Shown: positions 45,992 to 56,826 of the stretch, in pieces
How the letters are laid out: each line of letters opens with the position of its first letter
How positions within the stretch are numbered: the first letter of the stretch is position 1
Assembly: GCF_001591965.1 (NCBI RefSeq)
Contig: NZ_BCVX01000012.1
Span: 102,644 to 166,643 of the forward strand
Origin: Lysinibacillus odysseyi 34hs-1 = NBRC 100172
GTDB lineage: Bacteria > Bacillota > Bacilli > Bacillales_A > Planococcaceae
DNA length: 64,000 nucleotides
Reading direction: 5' to 3'
Notes under the pieces: generated by a model
Seen by the model: only the letters and a program-made list of their open reading frames with translations
Databases searched by the model: none
What the model was told of the DNA's origin: nothing
Program-made: the position numbers and the translations under genes

Positions 45992-46708
45992 TTACTGAAT
46001 CGGCGTTTTATTTGGCACACCAGGTTTACGAGGATACTTTTTAGGTGTCTGTTTTATTTTGTCGAAAACAAATAAGGACCGTTCACTTTCTTCGACTGGA
46101 AGTAGGAAACTAAATTCTTCTTTTAAGGCAGCTCCTAACGTTGAAATAGCCTTCTTTGCATCTTTCAGCTCTTCAGCCCCTGCAGCAGCCTTTAAAGCAA
46201 CAAAGAAGCCTCCCTGTTTAGCAAGCGGGATGCAAAGCTCTGATAAAACAGACAGTCTTGCAACAGCACGAGCCGTCACTACATCAAATTGCTCACGGTA
46301 TTTCATATTCTGTCCAAACTCTTCTGCACGTGCATGGGCAAATTCCATGTTGTCCAGTCCAAGTTGTTCACTTAAATGATTGAGGAAAGTAATTCGTTTA
46401 TTCAATGAATCAACGATCGTTACATGCAGATGAGGGAAGCAGATTTTAATAGGAATAGAAGGGAAGCCAGCTCCCGCCCCGACATCACATACAGACTCTG
46501 TCTTAGTAAAATCAAAATAAAATGAAGGACTAATGGAATCGTAAAAATGCTTTAAGTAAACACCCTCTAGATCCGTAATCGCCGTTAAATTCATTTTTTC
46601 ATTCCATTCCACCAGTAGCTCAAAATACTTTCGGAATTGTTCAATCTGGGCATCTGAAAGTTCAATGCCTTTGGCGGCAAGCGCTTCGATAAATTGTTTT
46701 TCGTTCAT
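45992..46708 (-). CDS. rsmG: 16S rRNA (guanine(527)-N7)-methyltransferase RsmG
   Basis: A 238-residue SAM-dependent methyltransferase with [17 protein letters not shown] as motif I (near 70-86) and [10 protein letters not shown] further on. It methylates G527 of 16S rRNA; loss of this enzyme is known to give low-level streptomycin resistance. The ATG at 46708 follows AAGGAGAG. It lies downstream of mnmG in the classical gid order. Confidence 0.95.
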   Translation of the reverse strand: MNEKQFIEALAAKGIELSDAQIEQFRKYFELLVEWNEKMNLTAITDLEGVYLKHFYDSISPSFYFDFTKTESVCDVGAGAGFPSIPIKICFPHLHVTIVDSLNKRITFLNHLSEQLGLDNMEFAHARAEEFGQNMKYREQFDVVTARAVARLSVLSELCIPLAKQGGFFVALKAAAGAEELKDAKKAISTLGAALKEEFSFLLPVEESERSLFVFDKIKQTPKKYPRKPGVPNKTPIQ

Positions 46709-46731
46709 AGGACTCTCCTTCATAAAATGGG

Positions 46732-46879
46732 GGCTGTCCATAAGATATTACTTACCGGACAGCCTCTTTTACAGCTTATTTACATACCGTTAAAAATATA
46801 TTGGCAGTGAATACATCCCGGATATAGGGACACCATCGCTTTTCAGGCGTCCTCTTTATTCAACAGGTCCGTATTCACT
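46732..46879. other. Structured spacer between mnmG and rsmG
   Basis: Two nested inverted-repeat systems: GGCTGTCC/GGACAGCC (46732-46739, 46757-46764), and a larger hairpin with outer arms AGTGAATAC/GTATTCACT (46806-46814, 46871-46879) enclosing GGACACC/GGCGTCC. Neither is followed by a T run in the direction of the genes. It may be an RNA processing or attenuation structure. Confidence 0.4.
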
Positions 46880-46921
46880 TACAAACAGAGCTTCATTTTA
46901 GCCAGTATTTATTGTCTTCGA

Positions 46922-48820
46922 TTAATCATTTGCTACACGGGCAATTTTCCCTTGCTCGATATACACGAGGAGAATGGAAATATCAGCCGGATTGACGCCT
47001 GAAATACGGCTTGCCTGTGCGATGGATAATGGATGTACATTTTTCAGCTTCTGACGGGCTTCTGTAGCCAAACCAGAAATAGCATCATAATCAATGTTTT
47101 CCGGAATTTTCTTATCCTCCATCTTTTTCAGTTTCTCGACCTGCTGCAGCGCCTTTTGGATATATCCTTCATATTTCAGCTGGATCTCAATCTGCTCTCT
47201 TACTTCTTCGGAAAAATCCATTTCTGCAGGTTCAATTAAGCTTGCTACTAAATCATATGTCATTTCTGTCCGCTTCACTAAATCGGATGCACGAATGCCA
47301 TCTTTCAACTCTGTACCACCAACTGAACGGATTGTTTCCTGTGTCTTTTCGTTCGGTTTTACAATAATGTCCCGGAGACGGGCGATTTCATTTTCAATCT
47401 GCTCACGCTTCTCTTGGAATTTCGCATAACGCTCTTCTGAAATCATACCAATTTTATAACCGATATCTGTTAAACGGAGATCGGCATTATCATGACGGAG
47501 CAGCAGGCGGTATTCAGCACGCGATGTCAACAGGCGGTAAGGTTCATTTGTTCCTTTTGTTACAAGATCGTCAATTAACACGCCGATATAAGCATCTGAA
47601 CGGGAAAGAATGATTTCTTCCTTCCCAAGAACTTTTGCCGCCGCATTCATACCTGCCATTAAGCCCTGTGCGGCTGCCTCTTCATAGCCGGATGTTCCAT
47701 TAATCTGGCCGGCAGTATATAGATGTTTAATGCGTTTTGTTTCAAGTGTCGGCCATAGTTGTGTTGGTACTACAGCATCATATTCAATCGCATAGCCAGC
47801 CCGCATCATTTCAGCTTTTTCCAACCCCGGTACTGTTGCAAGCATCTTCTTTTGAACATGCTCAGGTAAACTTGTTGAAAACCCTTGAACATATACTTCG
47901 CGTGTATTGCGTCCCTCCGGCTCAAGGAAGATCTGGTGGCGCGGCTTATCGTTAAAGCGGACAACCTTATCTTCAATGGATGGACAATAACGAGGACCTG
48001 TCCCTTTAATCATACCTGAATACATTGGTGATAAGTGCAGGTTAGCTTCAATAATTTCATGTGTCTTTTCACTCGTGTAAGTTAACCAGCATGGCAGCTG
48101 GTCCATAATATATTCTGTTGTTTCAAAACTGAACGCACGGGGTACATCATCACCAGGTTGAATTTCTGTTTTTGAGTAATCGATTGTACGACTATTCACC
48201 CGCGGTGGTGTACCTGTTTTAAAACGTACCAGGTCAAAACCAAGCTCTTTCAAATTGTCTGCGAGCTTGATTGACGGCTGCTGGTTATTTGGACCTGAAG
48301 AATATTTCAAGTCCCCAATTATAATTTCTCCTCTTAGGAATGTACCAGTTGTAATAATGACTGCTTTAGCACGATAGATGGCTCCAACTTGTGTAATGAC
48401 ACCACATACTTCTCCATCTTCTATAATAAGCTCATCCACCATTGCCTGATGAATTTGAAGATTTGGCTCCTCTTCAAGCAGGCGTTTCATTTCATGCTGG
48501 TATAAAATTTTATCAGCCTGTGCACGTAATGCACGAACAGCCGGGCCTTTACCTGTGTTTAACATGCGCATTTGGATATGCGTTTTATCAATGACTTTGC
48601 CCATTGCGCCGCCTAATGCGTCAATTTCACGTACAACGATTCCTTTAGCCGGGCCTCCTATTGAGGGATTACATGGCATAAATGCAATCATATCCAAATT
48701 AATCGTTAGCATCAGTGTTTTTGCGCCTGTTTTAGCAGCAGCGTATGCCGCCTCTACACCTGCATGGCCGGCGCCGACCACGATGACATCAAATGTGCCT
48801 GCCTCATATTGTGTTGGCAT
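46922..48820 (-). CDS. mnmG: tRNA uridine 5-carboxymethylaminomethyl modification enzyme MnmG
   Basis: A 632-residue FAD enzyme. The N-terminal dinucleotide fold has [12 protein letters not shown] (near 14-25), the conserved CNPSIGG lies near 50, and the C-terminal helical domain binds MnmE and tRNA. With MnmE it installs the carboxymethylaminomethyl group at U34. GGAAG precedes the ATG. It is upstream of rsmG and downstream of mnmE, all on the minus strand. Confidence 0.96.
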   Translation of the reverse strand: MPTQYEAGTFDVIVVGAGHAGVEAAYAAAKTGAKTLMLTINLDMIAFMPCNPSIGGPAKGIVVREIDALGGAMGKVIDKTHIQMRMLNTGKGPAVRALRAQADKILYQHEMKRLLEEEPNLQIHQAMVDELIIEDGEVCGVITQVGAIYRAKAVIITTGTFLRGEIIIGDLKYSSGPNNQQPSIKLADNLKELGFDLVRFKTGTPPRVNSRTIDYSKTEIQPGDDVPRAFSFETTEYIMDQLPCWLTYTSEKTHEIIEANLHLSPMYSGMIKGTGPRYCPSIEDKVVRFNDKPRHQIFLEPEGRNTREVYVQGFSTSLPEHVQKKMLATVPGLEKAEMMRAGYAIEYDAVVPTQLWPTLETKRIKHLYTAGQINGTSGYEEAAAQGLMAGMNAAAKVLGKEEIILSRSDAYIGVLIDDLVTKGTNEPYRLLTSRAEYRLLLRHDNADLRLTDIGYKIGMISEERYAKFQEKREQIENEIARLRDIIVKPNEKTQETIRSVGGTELKDGIRASDLVKRTEMTYDLVASLIEPAEMDFSEEVREQIEIQLKYEGYIQKALQQVEKLKKMEDKKIPENIDYDAISGLATEARQKLKNVHPLSIAQASRISGVNPADISILLVYIEQGKIARVAND

Positions 48821-48993
48821 GCTTAGTTCTTCCTTTCTGTTTGTAGCATTTCTATAGTCCCTATGACTCGTTGCAGCTCTTTATTAAAAGAACACTTTTC
48901 AACCGAAATAGGCCAAAATCATATTCTTTTTTTACAATTATCCAGTAAATATTCTCCCTGCTAACCGCTTAGAAAGAGGAAAGTTCATTTAGA

Positions 48994-50379
48994 TTACTTT
49001 CCTAAACAGAACTGGGAAAATAGCTGGTTTATTAAGCTTTCCTGTACTGTATCACCGACAATTTCACCAAGTAATTCCCATGTGCGGGTAACATCAATTT
49101 GCACCATATCGACTGGAACACCTGCTTCAGCAGCTTCCAGAGCGTCTTCAATCGTTGCCTCTGCCTGATGTAAAAGGGCAATATGGCGGGCATTTGATAC
49201 ATATGTCATATCTCCGGCTTCGATTTGACCCTCAAAGAATAGAGCAGCGATTGCTTCTTCAAGTTCCATTACGCCTTCTTCCTTCAGCAGGGAAGTCGTA
49301 ACGACACGGTGATTACGTGCAAGCTCCTGCACGCGCGTTAAATCAATTTTTTGGGGAATATCCGTTTTGTTCACGACAACAATGAAATCCATATGCTGAA
49401 TCGTTTCAAACAATCGTTCATCCTCTGGTGTTAATTCTTCTCCATAATTCAAGACAAGAAGGATCAGATCAGCACCCTTTAATGCTTCACGTGAGCGTTC
49501 AACACCAATTCGTTCCACGATATCCTCTGTTTCACGAATTCCGGCCGTATCCACTAGACGAAGTGGCACACCGCGAACATTCACATATTCCTCTATAATA
49601 TCACGAGTTGTACCGGCTATATCGGTTACAATTGCTTTATTTTCATGGACAAGACTATTTAATAGGGATGACTTCCCTACATTTGGCCGGCCTAAAATGA
49701 CGGTAGATAGCCCTTCACGAAGAATTTTCCCTTGCGATGATGTTTGTAAAAGCTTTTTAATTTCGTCACGGACCCATGTACATTTTTCAAGAAGCACCGG
49801 AACCGTCATCTCTTCTACATCATCATACTCCGGATAATCAATATTTACTTCCACCTGTGCTAACGTCTCAAGCAGTGCCTGACGAAGTGAGTGAATTAAA
49901 CGTGACAGCTTTCCATCCATCTGACCAAGGGCTACATTCATGGCACGATCCGTTTTGGCGCGAATTAGATCCATAACGGCTTCTGCCTGTGACAAATCGA
50001 TCCGTCCATTCAAAAATGCACGCTTTGTAAATTCACCAGGCTCTGCAAGACGGGCGCCATTTGCTAAAACAAGCTGCAGGACGCGATTGACTGATACTAA
50101 GCCACCATGGCAGTTTATTTCTACTACATCTTCCCTTGTAAAAGTCTTTGGCCCCCGCATTAACGAAAGCATCACTTCCTCCACAACCTCATTTTTTTTC
50201 GGATCAATTAAATGTCCATAATGTATTGTGTGTGTCGCCACCTCTGTTAACCGTTTATTTGTTGGCGATTTAAATATCTTATCTGCAATTTCAACTGCTT
50301 CATCACCGCTTAAACGGACAATAGCAATGGCTCCCTCACCCATTGGTGTAGAGATTGCAGCAATTGTATCAAACTCCAT
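48994..50379 (-). CDS. mnmE: tRNA modification GTPase MnmE
   Basis: A 461-residue GTPase. The N-terminal tetrahydrofolate-binding domain (1-120) starts [20 protein letters not shown], and the helical domain holds an inserted G domain (G1 [10 protein letters not shown]3 DTAGI, G4 NKTD). The C-terminal end CLGK carries the catalytic cysteine. It works with MnmG on tRNA wobble uridine. The ATG at 50379 follows AGGAGGA; the first eight codons of the longer frame are leader. Confidence 0.96.
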   Translation of the reverse strand: MEFDTIAAISTPMGEGAIAIVRLSGDEAVEIADKIFKSPTNKRLTEVATHTIHYGHLIDPKKNEVVEEVMLSLMRGPKTFTREDVVEINCHGGLVSVNRVLQLVLANGARLAEPGEFTKRAFLNGRIDLSQAEAVMDLIRAKTDRAMNVALGQMDGKLSRLIHSLRQALLETLAQVEVNIDYPEYDDVEEMTVPVLLEKCTWVRDEIKKLLQTSSQGKILREGLSTVILGRPNVGKSSLLNSLVHENKAIVTDIAGTTRDIIEEYVNVRGVPLRLVDTAGIRETEDIVERIGVERSREALKGADLILLVLNYGEELTPEDERLFETIQHMDFIVVVNKTDIPQKIDLTRVQELARNHRVVTTSLLKEEGVMELEEAIAALFFEGQIEAGDMTYVSNARHIALLHQAEATIEDALEAAEAGVPVDMVQIDVTRTWELLGEIVGDTVQESLINQLFSQFCLGK

Positions 50380-50983
50380 TTCAGTTCCTCCTATAAGAAC
50401 CATTTCTCACTGGTTACTCTATTTCTTTACGCCTGGTCGCAGTTATATCTACCCCAAGCTTTATTGTTAAGCCTACGAAACATCGATCAGTCAGCCGCTG
50501 CCGACCGATACGGCTAAGCTAGTATAATCTTCTCTTTCAAAAGTTCTTTTCAAATGGCAGCGATCACTTCCGTATCTCTTTCTTACAATAGCCATAAGAC
50601 AGTCAAAAAAGAGCACTTAACACATCTTCATTTCTCTGCCTGTATAAAATTAGGTAATTCTTCAGCCTATGCTATTACAAAGAACTATCCACATGTGGAT
50701 AACTTTTCTGCCTGTCTATCTTATTTACTAACAATTTAGCCTACCATATTTTCAGCAAAATCTAAAGTAAACAAGACTTACATATAAAAGGAAATCACGC
50801 CTTTCAGACTGCTTTTCTACTGTTGTATTCCAACATAGAAAGTAAGCAAAATTGCCAAATCATCTTCTCATTTCCACTTATCTTCCATAATTGCAGATTC
50901 CTTTAGGTGCAGCATCTAACTGCCGGGTTTTTGCTCAGCTATTGTCCACAGCTCCAAATGCTTTTGCTCCGCAAATAAAAACA
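50380..50983. other. Long intergenic region between khpB and mnmE
   Basis: About 600 bp, longer than usual at this locus. It holds the mnmE promoter and a perfect 16-bp palindrome TATCCACATGTGGATA (50686-50701) made of two head-to-head DnaA-box-like halves, one an exact box (50694-50702). No gene with a ribosome-binding site was found. Confidence 0.4.
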
Positions 50984-51008
50984 GAGGCGCCGCGGACAGC
51001 GGCACCTC
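50984..51008 (-). terminator. khpB (spoIIIJ operon) terminator
   Basis: GAGGTGCCGC/GCGGCGCCTC stem followed by TGTTTTTATTT on the minus strand. Confidence 0.85.
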
Positions 51009-51024
51009 CATTAGTGTCTGTATA

Positions 51025-51852
51025 TTATTTAATTGGTTCAATTACTAAATAGCGATTTGGCTCAACGCCCTCCGAATATGTCTCGATATCTAATCGATTA
51101 GCCAGGACGTTGTGGATAATTTTCCGTTCATATGACGGCATTGGCTCCAACGTTACTTTTCTCCGAGTGCGGATAGCTTTATCGGCCATACGCTCTGCCA
51201 GTTGTTCCAATGACGCTTGACGGCGTTCGCGGTAATCTTCTACATCCAGTCTCACAAGCATAAAGGATTTTGCCGTTTTATTTAGAATAAGCTGTGTTAA
51301 CTGCTGCAGGGCATTCAATGTTTGACCCCGTTTTCCAATTAAAAATGCTGCCTTCTCACTTTTAAGCTTGAATGATACATATTTGCCTTCAGATTCCGTA
51401 TAAATTTTTAAATCGGTAACGCCCAATTCTAAAGCAATATTCTTTAAATATGTCTTTGTTTCCTCAATTGGATCTTGTTCTTCCGTGGTAGATCGATCAT
51501 CATTCACGTTTTGAACTAGCTCGTCCCCGTTTTCAATAACAGCTGACACACTGGAAAGACTGCCATGTTCCTCTTCATCTTCTGTTAATACAGCAGATGA
51601 AACCTGATTTGGCTTTTCTTCCGGCAGTATGTTCGGTTGAGATATAGTTTCTGTCTCTTCCTTACCAGCTGTTTGTACTTCTGCTTTTACCGTGATGCGT
51701 ACTTCCGCATCTCTGGCACCAAAACCTAAAAATCCTTTTTTACCTTCTTGCAAAACTTCTACTTCTACTTGATCACGGGTCTTGCCAAGCTTTTGTAACG
51801 CTAATGAGATCGCTTCATTTACTGTCGCGCCTGATTGCGTAAGTTGGTTCAC
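51025..51852 (-). CDS. khpB: KhpB/Jag, RNA-binding protein
   Basis: A 275-residue protein: Jag_N domain (about 1-55, with GKKGFLGFGARDAEV), an acidic variable linker (about 60-125), a KH domain (LIGKRGQTLNALQQLTQL near 175-192), and R3H (ERRQASLEQLAERMADKA plus RRKVTLEPM). It forms the KhpA-KhpB RNA-binding complex that affects elongation and division. The GTG start overlaps the spoIIIJ stop (TAGTG), with GGAGGAG upstream. In Bacillus the gene is called jag (spoIIIJ-associated). Confidence 0.93.
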   Translation of the reverse strand: MNQLTQSGATVNEAISLALQKLGKTRDQVEVEVLQEGKKGFLGFGARDAEVRITVKAEVQTAGKEETETISQPNILPEEKPNQVSSAVLTEDEEEHGSLSSVSAVIENGDELVQNVNDDRSTTEEQDPIEETKTYLKNIALELGVTDLKIYTESEGKYVSFKLKSEKAAFLIGKRGQTLNALQQLTQLILNKTAKSFMLVRLDVEDYRERRQASLEQLAERMADKAIRTRRKVTLEPMPSYERKIIHNVLANRLDIETYSEGVEPNRYLVIEPIK

Positions 51853-52616
51853 TATTTTGCTCCTCCTGTAACAGTAGCATCAGTTTTTTTCTTCCAAGGT
51901 TTGTAAATCACAAGGTTTTGCAATGCCGAAATGATGTTTCCGACAACCCAGTATAACGATAATGCGGCAGGCAAAAATGTCCCAAAACCAATAATCATTA
52001 ACGGCATAATGTACATCATGACCTTCATTTGTGGATTATCCACTGCTGGACCAGTAAGCAGTACAACAAACTGAATTAAACCGGCCATAACCGCAAATAC
52101 AATACTTGGTTCTCCCAGCGGTACAGACAGGAATGATCCCAATTCATAAACAGATGTTGCATTCATACGGCTAATTGCATGGTAGAATCCAATTAAGATC
52201 GGCATCTGAATAAAAATCGGTAAGCATCCGGCAAGCGGGTTAACACCTGATGACTGCATCAATGCCATCATCTCTTGTTGATACTTCTGCTGAGTAGCCG
52301 CATCTTTAGAGCTGTATTTTGCCTGTAGCTCCTTCATCTTCGGCTGAACTTCCTGCATTTTCTTTGAGCTCTTAATTTGTTTAATCGTTAACGGCAGGAT
52401 TGCTAAACGGATAATAATTGTTACAGCAATAATACCGAACGCATAAGAACCTAAAAGATCTGAGAAATATTTGATGACTGATACTAATGGCCAAACGATA
52501 AATTCATTCCAAAAGCCTTTGCTTTCAGCTGAAATCGGTTGGTCGAATTCCCTACACCCAGACAGCAGTAAGGCTACCGATACAAGTGTAAGAATGACCC
52601 CAAGTCTTTTCTTCAA
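51852..52616 (-). CDS. spoIIIJ: Membrane protein insertase YidC/SpoIIIJ
   Basis: A 254-residue lipoprotein insertase. The signal ends with LLLSGC (cysteine about 21), followed by five membrane helices. The conserved core has the hydrophilic-groove arginine in IIIRLAILPL, then PLAGCLPIFIQMPILIGFY. It inserts membrane proteins alone or with Sec and is needed at sporulation in Bacillus. The start is TTG at 52614-52616 with GGGGGAAG upstream. It precedes khpB and follows rnpA. Confidence 0.94.
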   Translation of the reverse strand: MKKRLGVILTLVSVALLLSGCREFDQPISAESKGFWNEFIVWPLVSVIKYFSDLLGSYAFGIIAVTIIIRLAILPLTIKQIKSSKKMQEVQPKMKELQAKYSSKDAATQQKYQQEMMALMQSSGVNPLAGCLPIFIQMPILIGFYHAISRMNATSVYELGSFLSVPLGEPSIVFAVMAGLIQFVVLLTGPAVDNPQMKVMMYIMPLMIIGFGTFLPAALSLYWVVGNIISALQNLVIYKPWKKKTDATVTGGAK

Positions 52617-52711
52617 GCCTTCTTCCCCCTAAAGCAACTATTCAATTTTCTTTATAAAGCCTATTTTACCATGTGTAGACGCTTACACTCTACTAATTAT
52701 TTCAAGATTAC

Positions 52712-53071
52712 TCATTCACGTTCCAGTTGTTTCTTCTTTAATACTTTGGCAATTTTCAAAACGTGCTCCAAACTTTTCTTTGTTTCGTGAAAATCTAATG
52801 TGGCCGCCTGATTTCTGGCGATGATAACATAATCCATATCTTGGCGAACTTCCTCTTTCAACTCAAGAAATGTTTGGCGAATATAGCGCTTAATTTGGTT
52901 ACGCGTAACCGCTTTTCCTATCTTTTTACTTACTGATAAGCCGATGCGAAACTCCGCCTGTTCTTCCTTCTTCAGGCAATAAACGACAAACTGGCGATTC
53001 GCAAACGACTTACCCTTTTTAAACACCTTTTGAAACTCTTCATTCTTTTTGATCCGTTGACGTTTGTTCAC
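52712..53071 (-). CDS. rnpA: Ribonuclease P protein component
   Basis: A 119-residue basic protein that assists the RNase P RNA in 5' maturation of tRNAs. The conserved block [19 protein letters not shown] (near 49-67) is the RNR substrate-binding motif. It starts with GTG and lies between rpmH and spoIIIJ, the standard order. Confidence 0.96.
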   Translation of the reverse strand: MNKRQRIKKNEEFQKVFKKGKSFANRQFVVYCLKKEEQAEFRIGLSVSKKIGKAVTRNQIKRYIRQTFLELKEEVRQDMDYVIIARNQAATLDFHETKKSLEHVLKIAKVLKKKQLERE

Positions 53072-53130
53072 CTTTTACCAGCTCCATCTATCTCATCTTT
53101 GAATCTGATTATGAAAAATAATGAAAAAAA

Positions 53131-53156
53131 AGACCACTGATGAGGCTCAGTGGGCT
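53131..53156 (-). terminator. Hairpin between rpmH and rnpA
   Basis: AGCCCACTGA/TCAGTGGTCT stem followed by eight T on the minus strand, beginning at the rpmH stop codon. It would attenuate transcription into rnpA. Confidence 0.7.
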
Positions 53157-53290
53157 TATGCTGATAAAACTTTACGACCTTTACGACGACGTGCAGCTAA
53201 TACTTTACGACCGTTTTTCGTGCTCATACGTGCGCGGAAACCGTGTACCTTGCTGTGCTTGCGTTTTGATGGTTGATATGTGCGTTTCAT
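53156..53290 (-). CDS. rpmH: 50S ribosomal protein L34
   Basis: A 44-residue, highly basic protein starting [19 protein letters not shown] and ending RKVLSA, the universal L34 pattern. GGAGGTG precedes the ATG at 53288-53290. Its own terminator separates it from rnpA. It marks the left edge of oriC. Confidence 0.97.
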   Translation of the reverse strand: MKRTYQPSKRKHSKVHGFRARMSTKNGRKVLAARRRKGRKVLSA

Positions 53291-53426
53291 TCTATATTGC
53301 ACCTCCTAAATGAGTGTCTTTATATTTTCTTATCATACAGACTCGACTATTATATATAAAAAACAATTATTTTGTCAACGTTTAATATAAAAAGTCTATC
53401 AATGTCCATTACGATGGTATTTATGT

Positions 53427-53725
53427 TTATCCACAGACGTATTCTTATTTATAAAGAATAGCTGTGGATATTTTTTATTTTAAAAATATTTATCCACATC
53501 TCTTATCTACACCTTTTTCACAAACTCATAGCCTGTGGATAATTTTAAAATAAATAAACATGAATCATGTGGATAAGTTCGATAAACTATTGAAATGCCT
53601 AATCTTTTTTGATACGATAATCATGTTTTCCCTTGTGGACTAGTTTTCTGGGAAATATTTTATCCACAGTTGTTAATAATCTGTGGACAGTTTTTTTCAC
53701 ATCCAGGGAATAGATTTTATCCACA
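53427..53725. other. oriC left part: DnaA-box cluster upstream of dnaA
   Basis: Six exact TTATCCACA boxes: 53427-53435, 53490-53498, 53534-53542 (minus), 53568-53576 (minus), 53660-53668, 53717-53725. Several one-mismatch boxes also occur (53463-53471, 53503-53511, and TGTGGACTA near 53635). The cluster fills the rpmH-dnaA gap, matches the incA/incB-type half of the bipartite Bacillus origin, and overlaps the dnaA promoter, so DnaA probably represses its own gene. Confidence 0.92.
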
Positions 53726-53818
53726 AGCTGTGACTATGTGAATGTACCAGAAAAATAGATAAAAATAAATAGCTTCTATGTTTTGATAGAGAATATTGTA
53801 TGAAGGGACGAAAATAGC

Positions 53819-55162
53819 TTGGAACATTTAGAGCAGTTATGGAATAACGTCCTGGCAAAAGTTGAACAAAAAATTTCTAAGCCGAGTTTTGAAACTTGGT
53901 TAAAGTCGACAAAGCTCCTGTCACACAAAGGAACAAATGTGACCATTGCAGCGCCAAATTCCTTTGCAAGAGATTGGCTGGAAAACCACTATGTCCATTT
54001 AATTACGGGCATCTTGACGGAGCTGACAGGTGAAGACTTGCTAATAAAATTTGTTGTTCAAAAAGACCAGGGCGCCGATGATTTCGAATTGCCAGCACCA
54101 AAAATTCAAGCCAAGGCAACAGATCATCACGATATTTCACCAGGTATGCTCAACCCGAAATATACATTTGATACGTTTGTCATTGGATCCGGCAATCGAT
54201 TTGCCCATGCAGCTTCGCTTGCTGTGGCCGAGGCACCGGCAAAAGCCTATAATCCATTTTTTATTTATGGGGGAGTTGGATTAGGGAAGACCCACTTAAT
54301 GCATGCAATCGGTCATTATGTACTGGAGCATAATCCCAATGCCAAAGTGGTGTACTTATCTTCGGAGAAATTCACGAATGAATTTATTAACTCTATCCGT
54401 GATAATAAAGCGATTGATTTTCGTAATAAATATCGGAATGTTGACGTACTGTTAATTGACGACATTCAATTTTTGGCCGGAAAAGAGTCAACTCAAGAGG
54501 AGTTTTTCCATACATTTAATACATTGCATGAAGAATCAAAACAAATTGTCATTTCCAGTGACCGTCCGCCAAAAGAAATTCCTACGTTAGAAGACCGCTT
54601 GCGTTCACGCTTTGAATGGGGATTGATTACAGATATCGCGCCTCCGGATCTCGAAACACGTATTGCAATTTTGCGTAAAAAGGCAAAAGCGGACGAGCTG
54701 GATATTCCAAATGAGGTAATGCTATATATTGCCAATCAAATTGATTCAAATATCCGGGAGCTGGAAGGCGCTTTAATTCGGGTTGTTGCTTATTCTTCCC
54801 TTGTTAATGAAGAAGTTACTCCTGAATTGGCGGCTGCCGCACTGAAAGACATAATGCCAAACACAAAGCCGCGTATGATTTCAATTTTAGATATACAGCA
54901 TGCTGTTGGTGAACACTACAGTATCCGCTTGGAAGACTTTTCTGCCAAGAAACGGACAAAGTCAATTGCTTTTCCTCGCCAGGTTGCAATGTATCTGTCC
55001 CGGGAGCTTACAGATTTTTCTTTACCTAAAATTGGTGAGGAATTTGGCGGTCGTGATCATACAACGGTCATCCATGCTCATGAAAAAATTGCATCTATGT
55101 TAAAAAACGATCAAATATTGCAACAGGACATCAAACAAATCCGCAATATGCTAGGTAAGTAA
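53819..55162 (+). CDS. dnaA: Chromosomal replication initiator protein DnaA
   Basis: A 447-residue AAA+ initiator. Domain I (about 1-80, with [21 protein letters not shown]) is followed by linker II and domain III with [13 protein letters not shown] (Walker A) and [12 protein letters not shown] (Walker B). Domain IV carries the box-binding signature [14 protein letters not shown]. The start is TTG at 53819, supported by the N-terminal alignment and the AAGGGA upstream. Confidence 0.97.
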   Translation: MEHLEQLWNNVLAKVEQKISKPSFETWLKSTKLLSHKGTNVTIAAPNSFARDWLENHYVHLITGILTELTGEDLLIKFVVQKDQGADDFELPAPKIQAKATDHHDISPGMLNPKYTFDTFVIGSGNRFAHAASLAVAEAPAKAYNPFFIYGGVGLGKTHLMHAIGHYVLEHNPNAKVVYLSSEKFTNEFINSIRDNKAIDFRNKYRNVDVLLIDDIQFLAGKESTQEEFFHTFNTLHEESKQIVISSDRPPKEIPTLEDRLRSRFEWGLITDIAPPDLETRIAILRKKAKADELDIPNEVMLYIANQIDSNIRELEGALIRVVAYSSLVNEEVTPELAAAALKDIMPNTKPRMISILDIQHAVGEHYSIRLEDFSAKKRTKSIAFPRQVAMYLSRELTDFSLPKIGEEFGGRDHTTVIHAHEKIASMLKNDQILQQDIKQIRNMLGK

Positions 55163-55164
55163 GT

Positions 55165-55300
55165 TGTGGATAAGTGGGGTATTATCCAGCTGAGTTATAC
55201 ACAGTCTATCTACATGTGGATAGACTGATTTTATGCGCTAAACATATACTTATCCACAAATCCACAGGCCCTATTACTATATCTATTATTCTTTTTAAAA
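55165..55300. other. oriC right part: DnaA boxes and unwinding site with DnaA-trios
   Basis: Between dnaA and dnaN lie an exact box at 55165-55173 (minus), a one-mismatch box at 55215-55223, and an exact box at 55250-55258. A weaker AATCCACA half-box, GGCC and the triplets CTA TTA CTA TAT CTA TTA TTC (55271-55291) follow, then an AT-rich stretch. This is the arrangement of the Bacillus basal unwinding system, in which DnaA loads from boxes onto DnaA-trios and opens the duplex. Confidence 0.85.
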
Positions 55301-55330
55301 AATAAATAATTATATAAGCGAGGTAATGAC

Positions 55331-56467
55331 ATGAAATTTGAAATAATGCGCGATCATTTATTAGCAGGTTTAAATGATGTAATGAAAGCAGTCAGCTCTA
55401 AAACTACTGTACCCATTTTGACAGGAATTAAAATCGATGTGTCAAACGAAGGTGTCAGTTTAACAGGTAGTGACCAAGATATTACAATCCAAACATTTAT
55501 TCCGGCAGAAGAAAATGGCGAACAAATTATGACAATCACTACGACAGGCTCGATTGTCTTACAAGCTCGAATGTTTAATGAAATTGTTCGCAAATTGCCA
55601 ACTAATGATGTGGAAATTGAAGTGACAAATGGCTTTGCCACATATATCCGTTCTGGAAAATCAGAATTTCATCTCATCGGACAAGATGCTGTTGAATATC
55701 CTCAATTGCCGGAAATATCTGCAGATCAACAATTTACTATTCCAGCGGACTTACTTAAGTCCATTATTCGGGAAACAGTTTTTGCTGTAGCAACGTCCGA
55801 AAGCCGTCCTGTACTAACGGGCGTTAACTGGCATATTCAGGAAGATGAATTAATATGCGTTGCAACAGACAGTCACCGTTTGGCGCGCCGTAAAACAAAA
55901 TTGGAACAGTTACCGACAGGGGTATCTAATGTAGTCATCCCAGGCAAGAGTTTAAACGAGTTAAATAAGATTTTAGAAGATTCTACAAACCCTGTACAAA
56001 TTGTTATGACAAACCAGCAAGTACTGTTTAAAGCGAATAATATGTTATTCTTCTCTCGTCTGTTGGAAGGAAATTATCCAGATACATCGCGTTTAATTCC
56101 AGAAAACTATCAAACAAATGTTATTCTTGACGGCAAGTCATTGTTACAAGCAATTGATCGTGCTTCTTTATTAGCACGCGAAGACCGTAACAACGTCGTT
56201 CGTTTTGAAACATTAGAAGAAAATATGATCGAGGTTTCCTCTAATTCACCGGAAATTGGTAAAGTTCAGGAGCAAATCCAGGTAGAGTCCCTAGAAGGAG
56301 AAACGCTTAAGATTTCATTCAGCGCAAAGTATATGATGGAGGCTTTAAAGGCAATTGATGGACAGGATGTCATCATCCAGTTTACAGGAGCAATGCGTCC
56401 GTTTATTCTACGTTCCGTTCATGATGATGCTATTTTACAACTGATTCTTCCTGTTCGAACATATTAA
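55331..56467 (+). CDS. dnaN: DNA polymerase III beta subunit (sliding clamp)
   Basis: A 378-residue clamp of three similar domains. It opens MKFEIMRDHLLAGLNDVMKA, contains the conserved SRPVLTGVNW and ATDSHRLARR, and ends with PVRTY. The dimer encircles DNA and tethers polymerase. It follows dnaA across the oriC unwinding site. Confidence 0.97.
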   Translation: MKFEIMRDHLLAGLNDVMKAVSSKTTVPILTGIKIDVSNEGVSLTGSDQDITIQTFIPAEENGEQIMTITTTGSIVLQARMFNEIVRKLPTNDVEIEVTNGFATYIRSGKSEFHLIGQDAVEYPQLPEISADQQFTIPADLLKSIIRETVFAVATSESRPVLTGVNWHIQEDELICVATDSHRLARRKTKLEQLPTGVSNVVIPGKSLNELNKILEDSTNPVQIVMTNQQVLFKANNMLFFSRLLEGNYPDTSRLIPENYQTNVILDGKSLLQAIDRASLLAREDRNNVVRFETLEENMIEVSSNSPEIGKVQEQIQVESLEGETLKISFSAKYMMEALKAIDGQDVIIQFTGAMRPFILRSVHDDAILQLILPVRTY

Positions 56468-56495
56468 GAAGCCCTCGTTATTTGGCCGACAGCAG

Positions 56496-56528
56496 AGAGT
56501 TGTTTCAAATTAAATTTGAAACAACTCT
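56496..56528 (+). terminator. dnaN terminator
   Basis: AGAGTTGTTTCAAAT and complement around a short loop, followed by TTTTTTT; separates dnaAN from yaaA-recF. Confidence 0.85.
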
Positions 56529-56598
56529 TTTTTTACTTATTGGATACTTTTTTGGTATGATAGAAGGATGAAACTTGTTAATCGGAGGATGAAATATT

Positions 56599-56826
56599 TT
56601 GAAGGACATCGTAATTGATACAGAGTTTGTGACGCTAGGCCAATTGCTTAAAATGACAGATGCGATCAGCTCTGGGGGGATGGCTAAATGGTTTTTATCT
56701 GAAAATGACGTCTATGTGAACGGAGAAATAGACGACCGCCGTGGACGCAAACTGCGGGACGGGGATGTAGTTAATATTCCAGGAGTCGGCCGTTTTCGAA
56801 TTGTGTACGAGAATGGGGCTCAGTAA
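56599..56826 (+). CDS. yaaA: S4-domain protein YaaA/RlbA
   Basis: A 75-residue S4-like RNA-binding protein with ITLGQ-type start ([20 protein letters not shown]) and [16 protein letters not shown]. It probably binds ribosomal RNA in large-subunit assembly. The start is TTG at 56599, and its stop codon shares a base with the recF ATG (TAATG), giving coupling. Confidence 0.9.
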   Translation: MKDIVIDTEFVTLGQLLKMTDAISSGGMAKWFLSENDVYVNGEIDDRRGRKLRDGDVVNIPGVGRFRIVYENGAQ

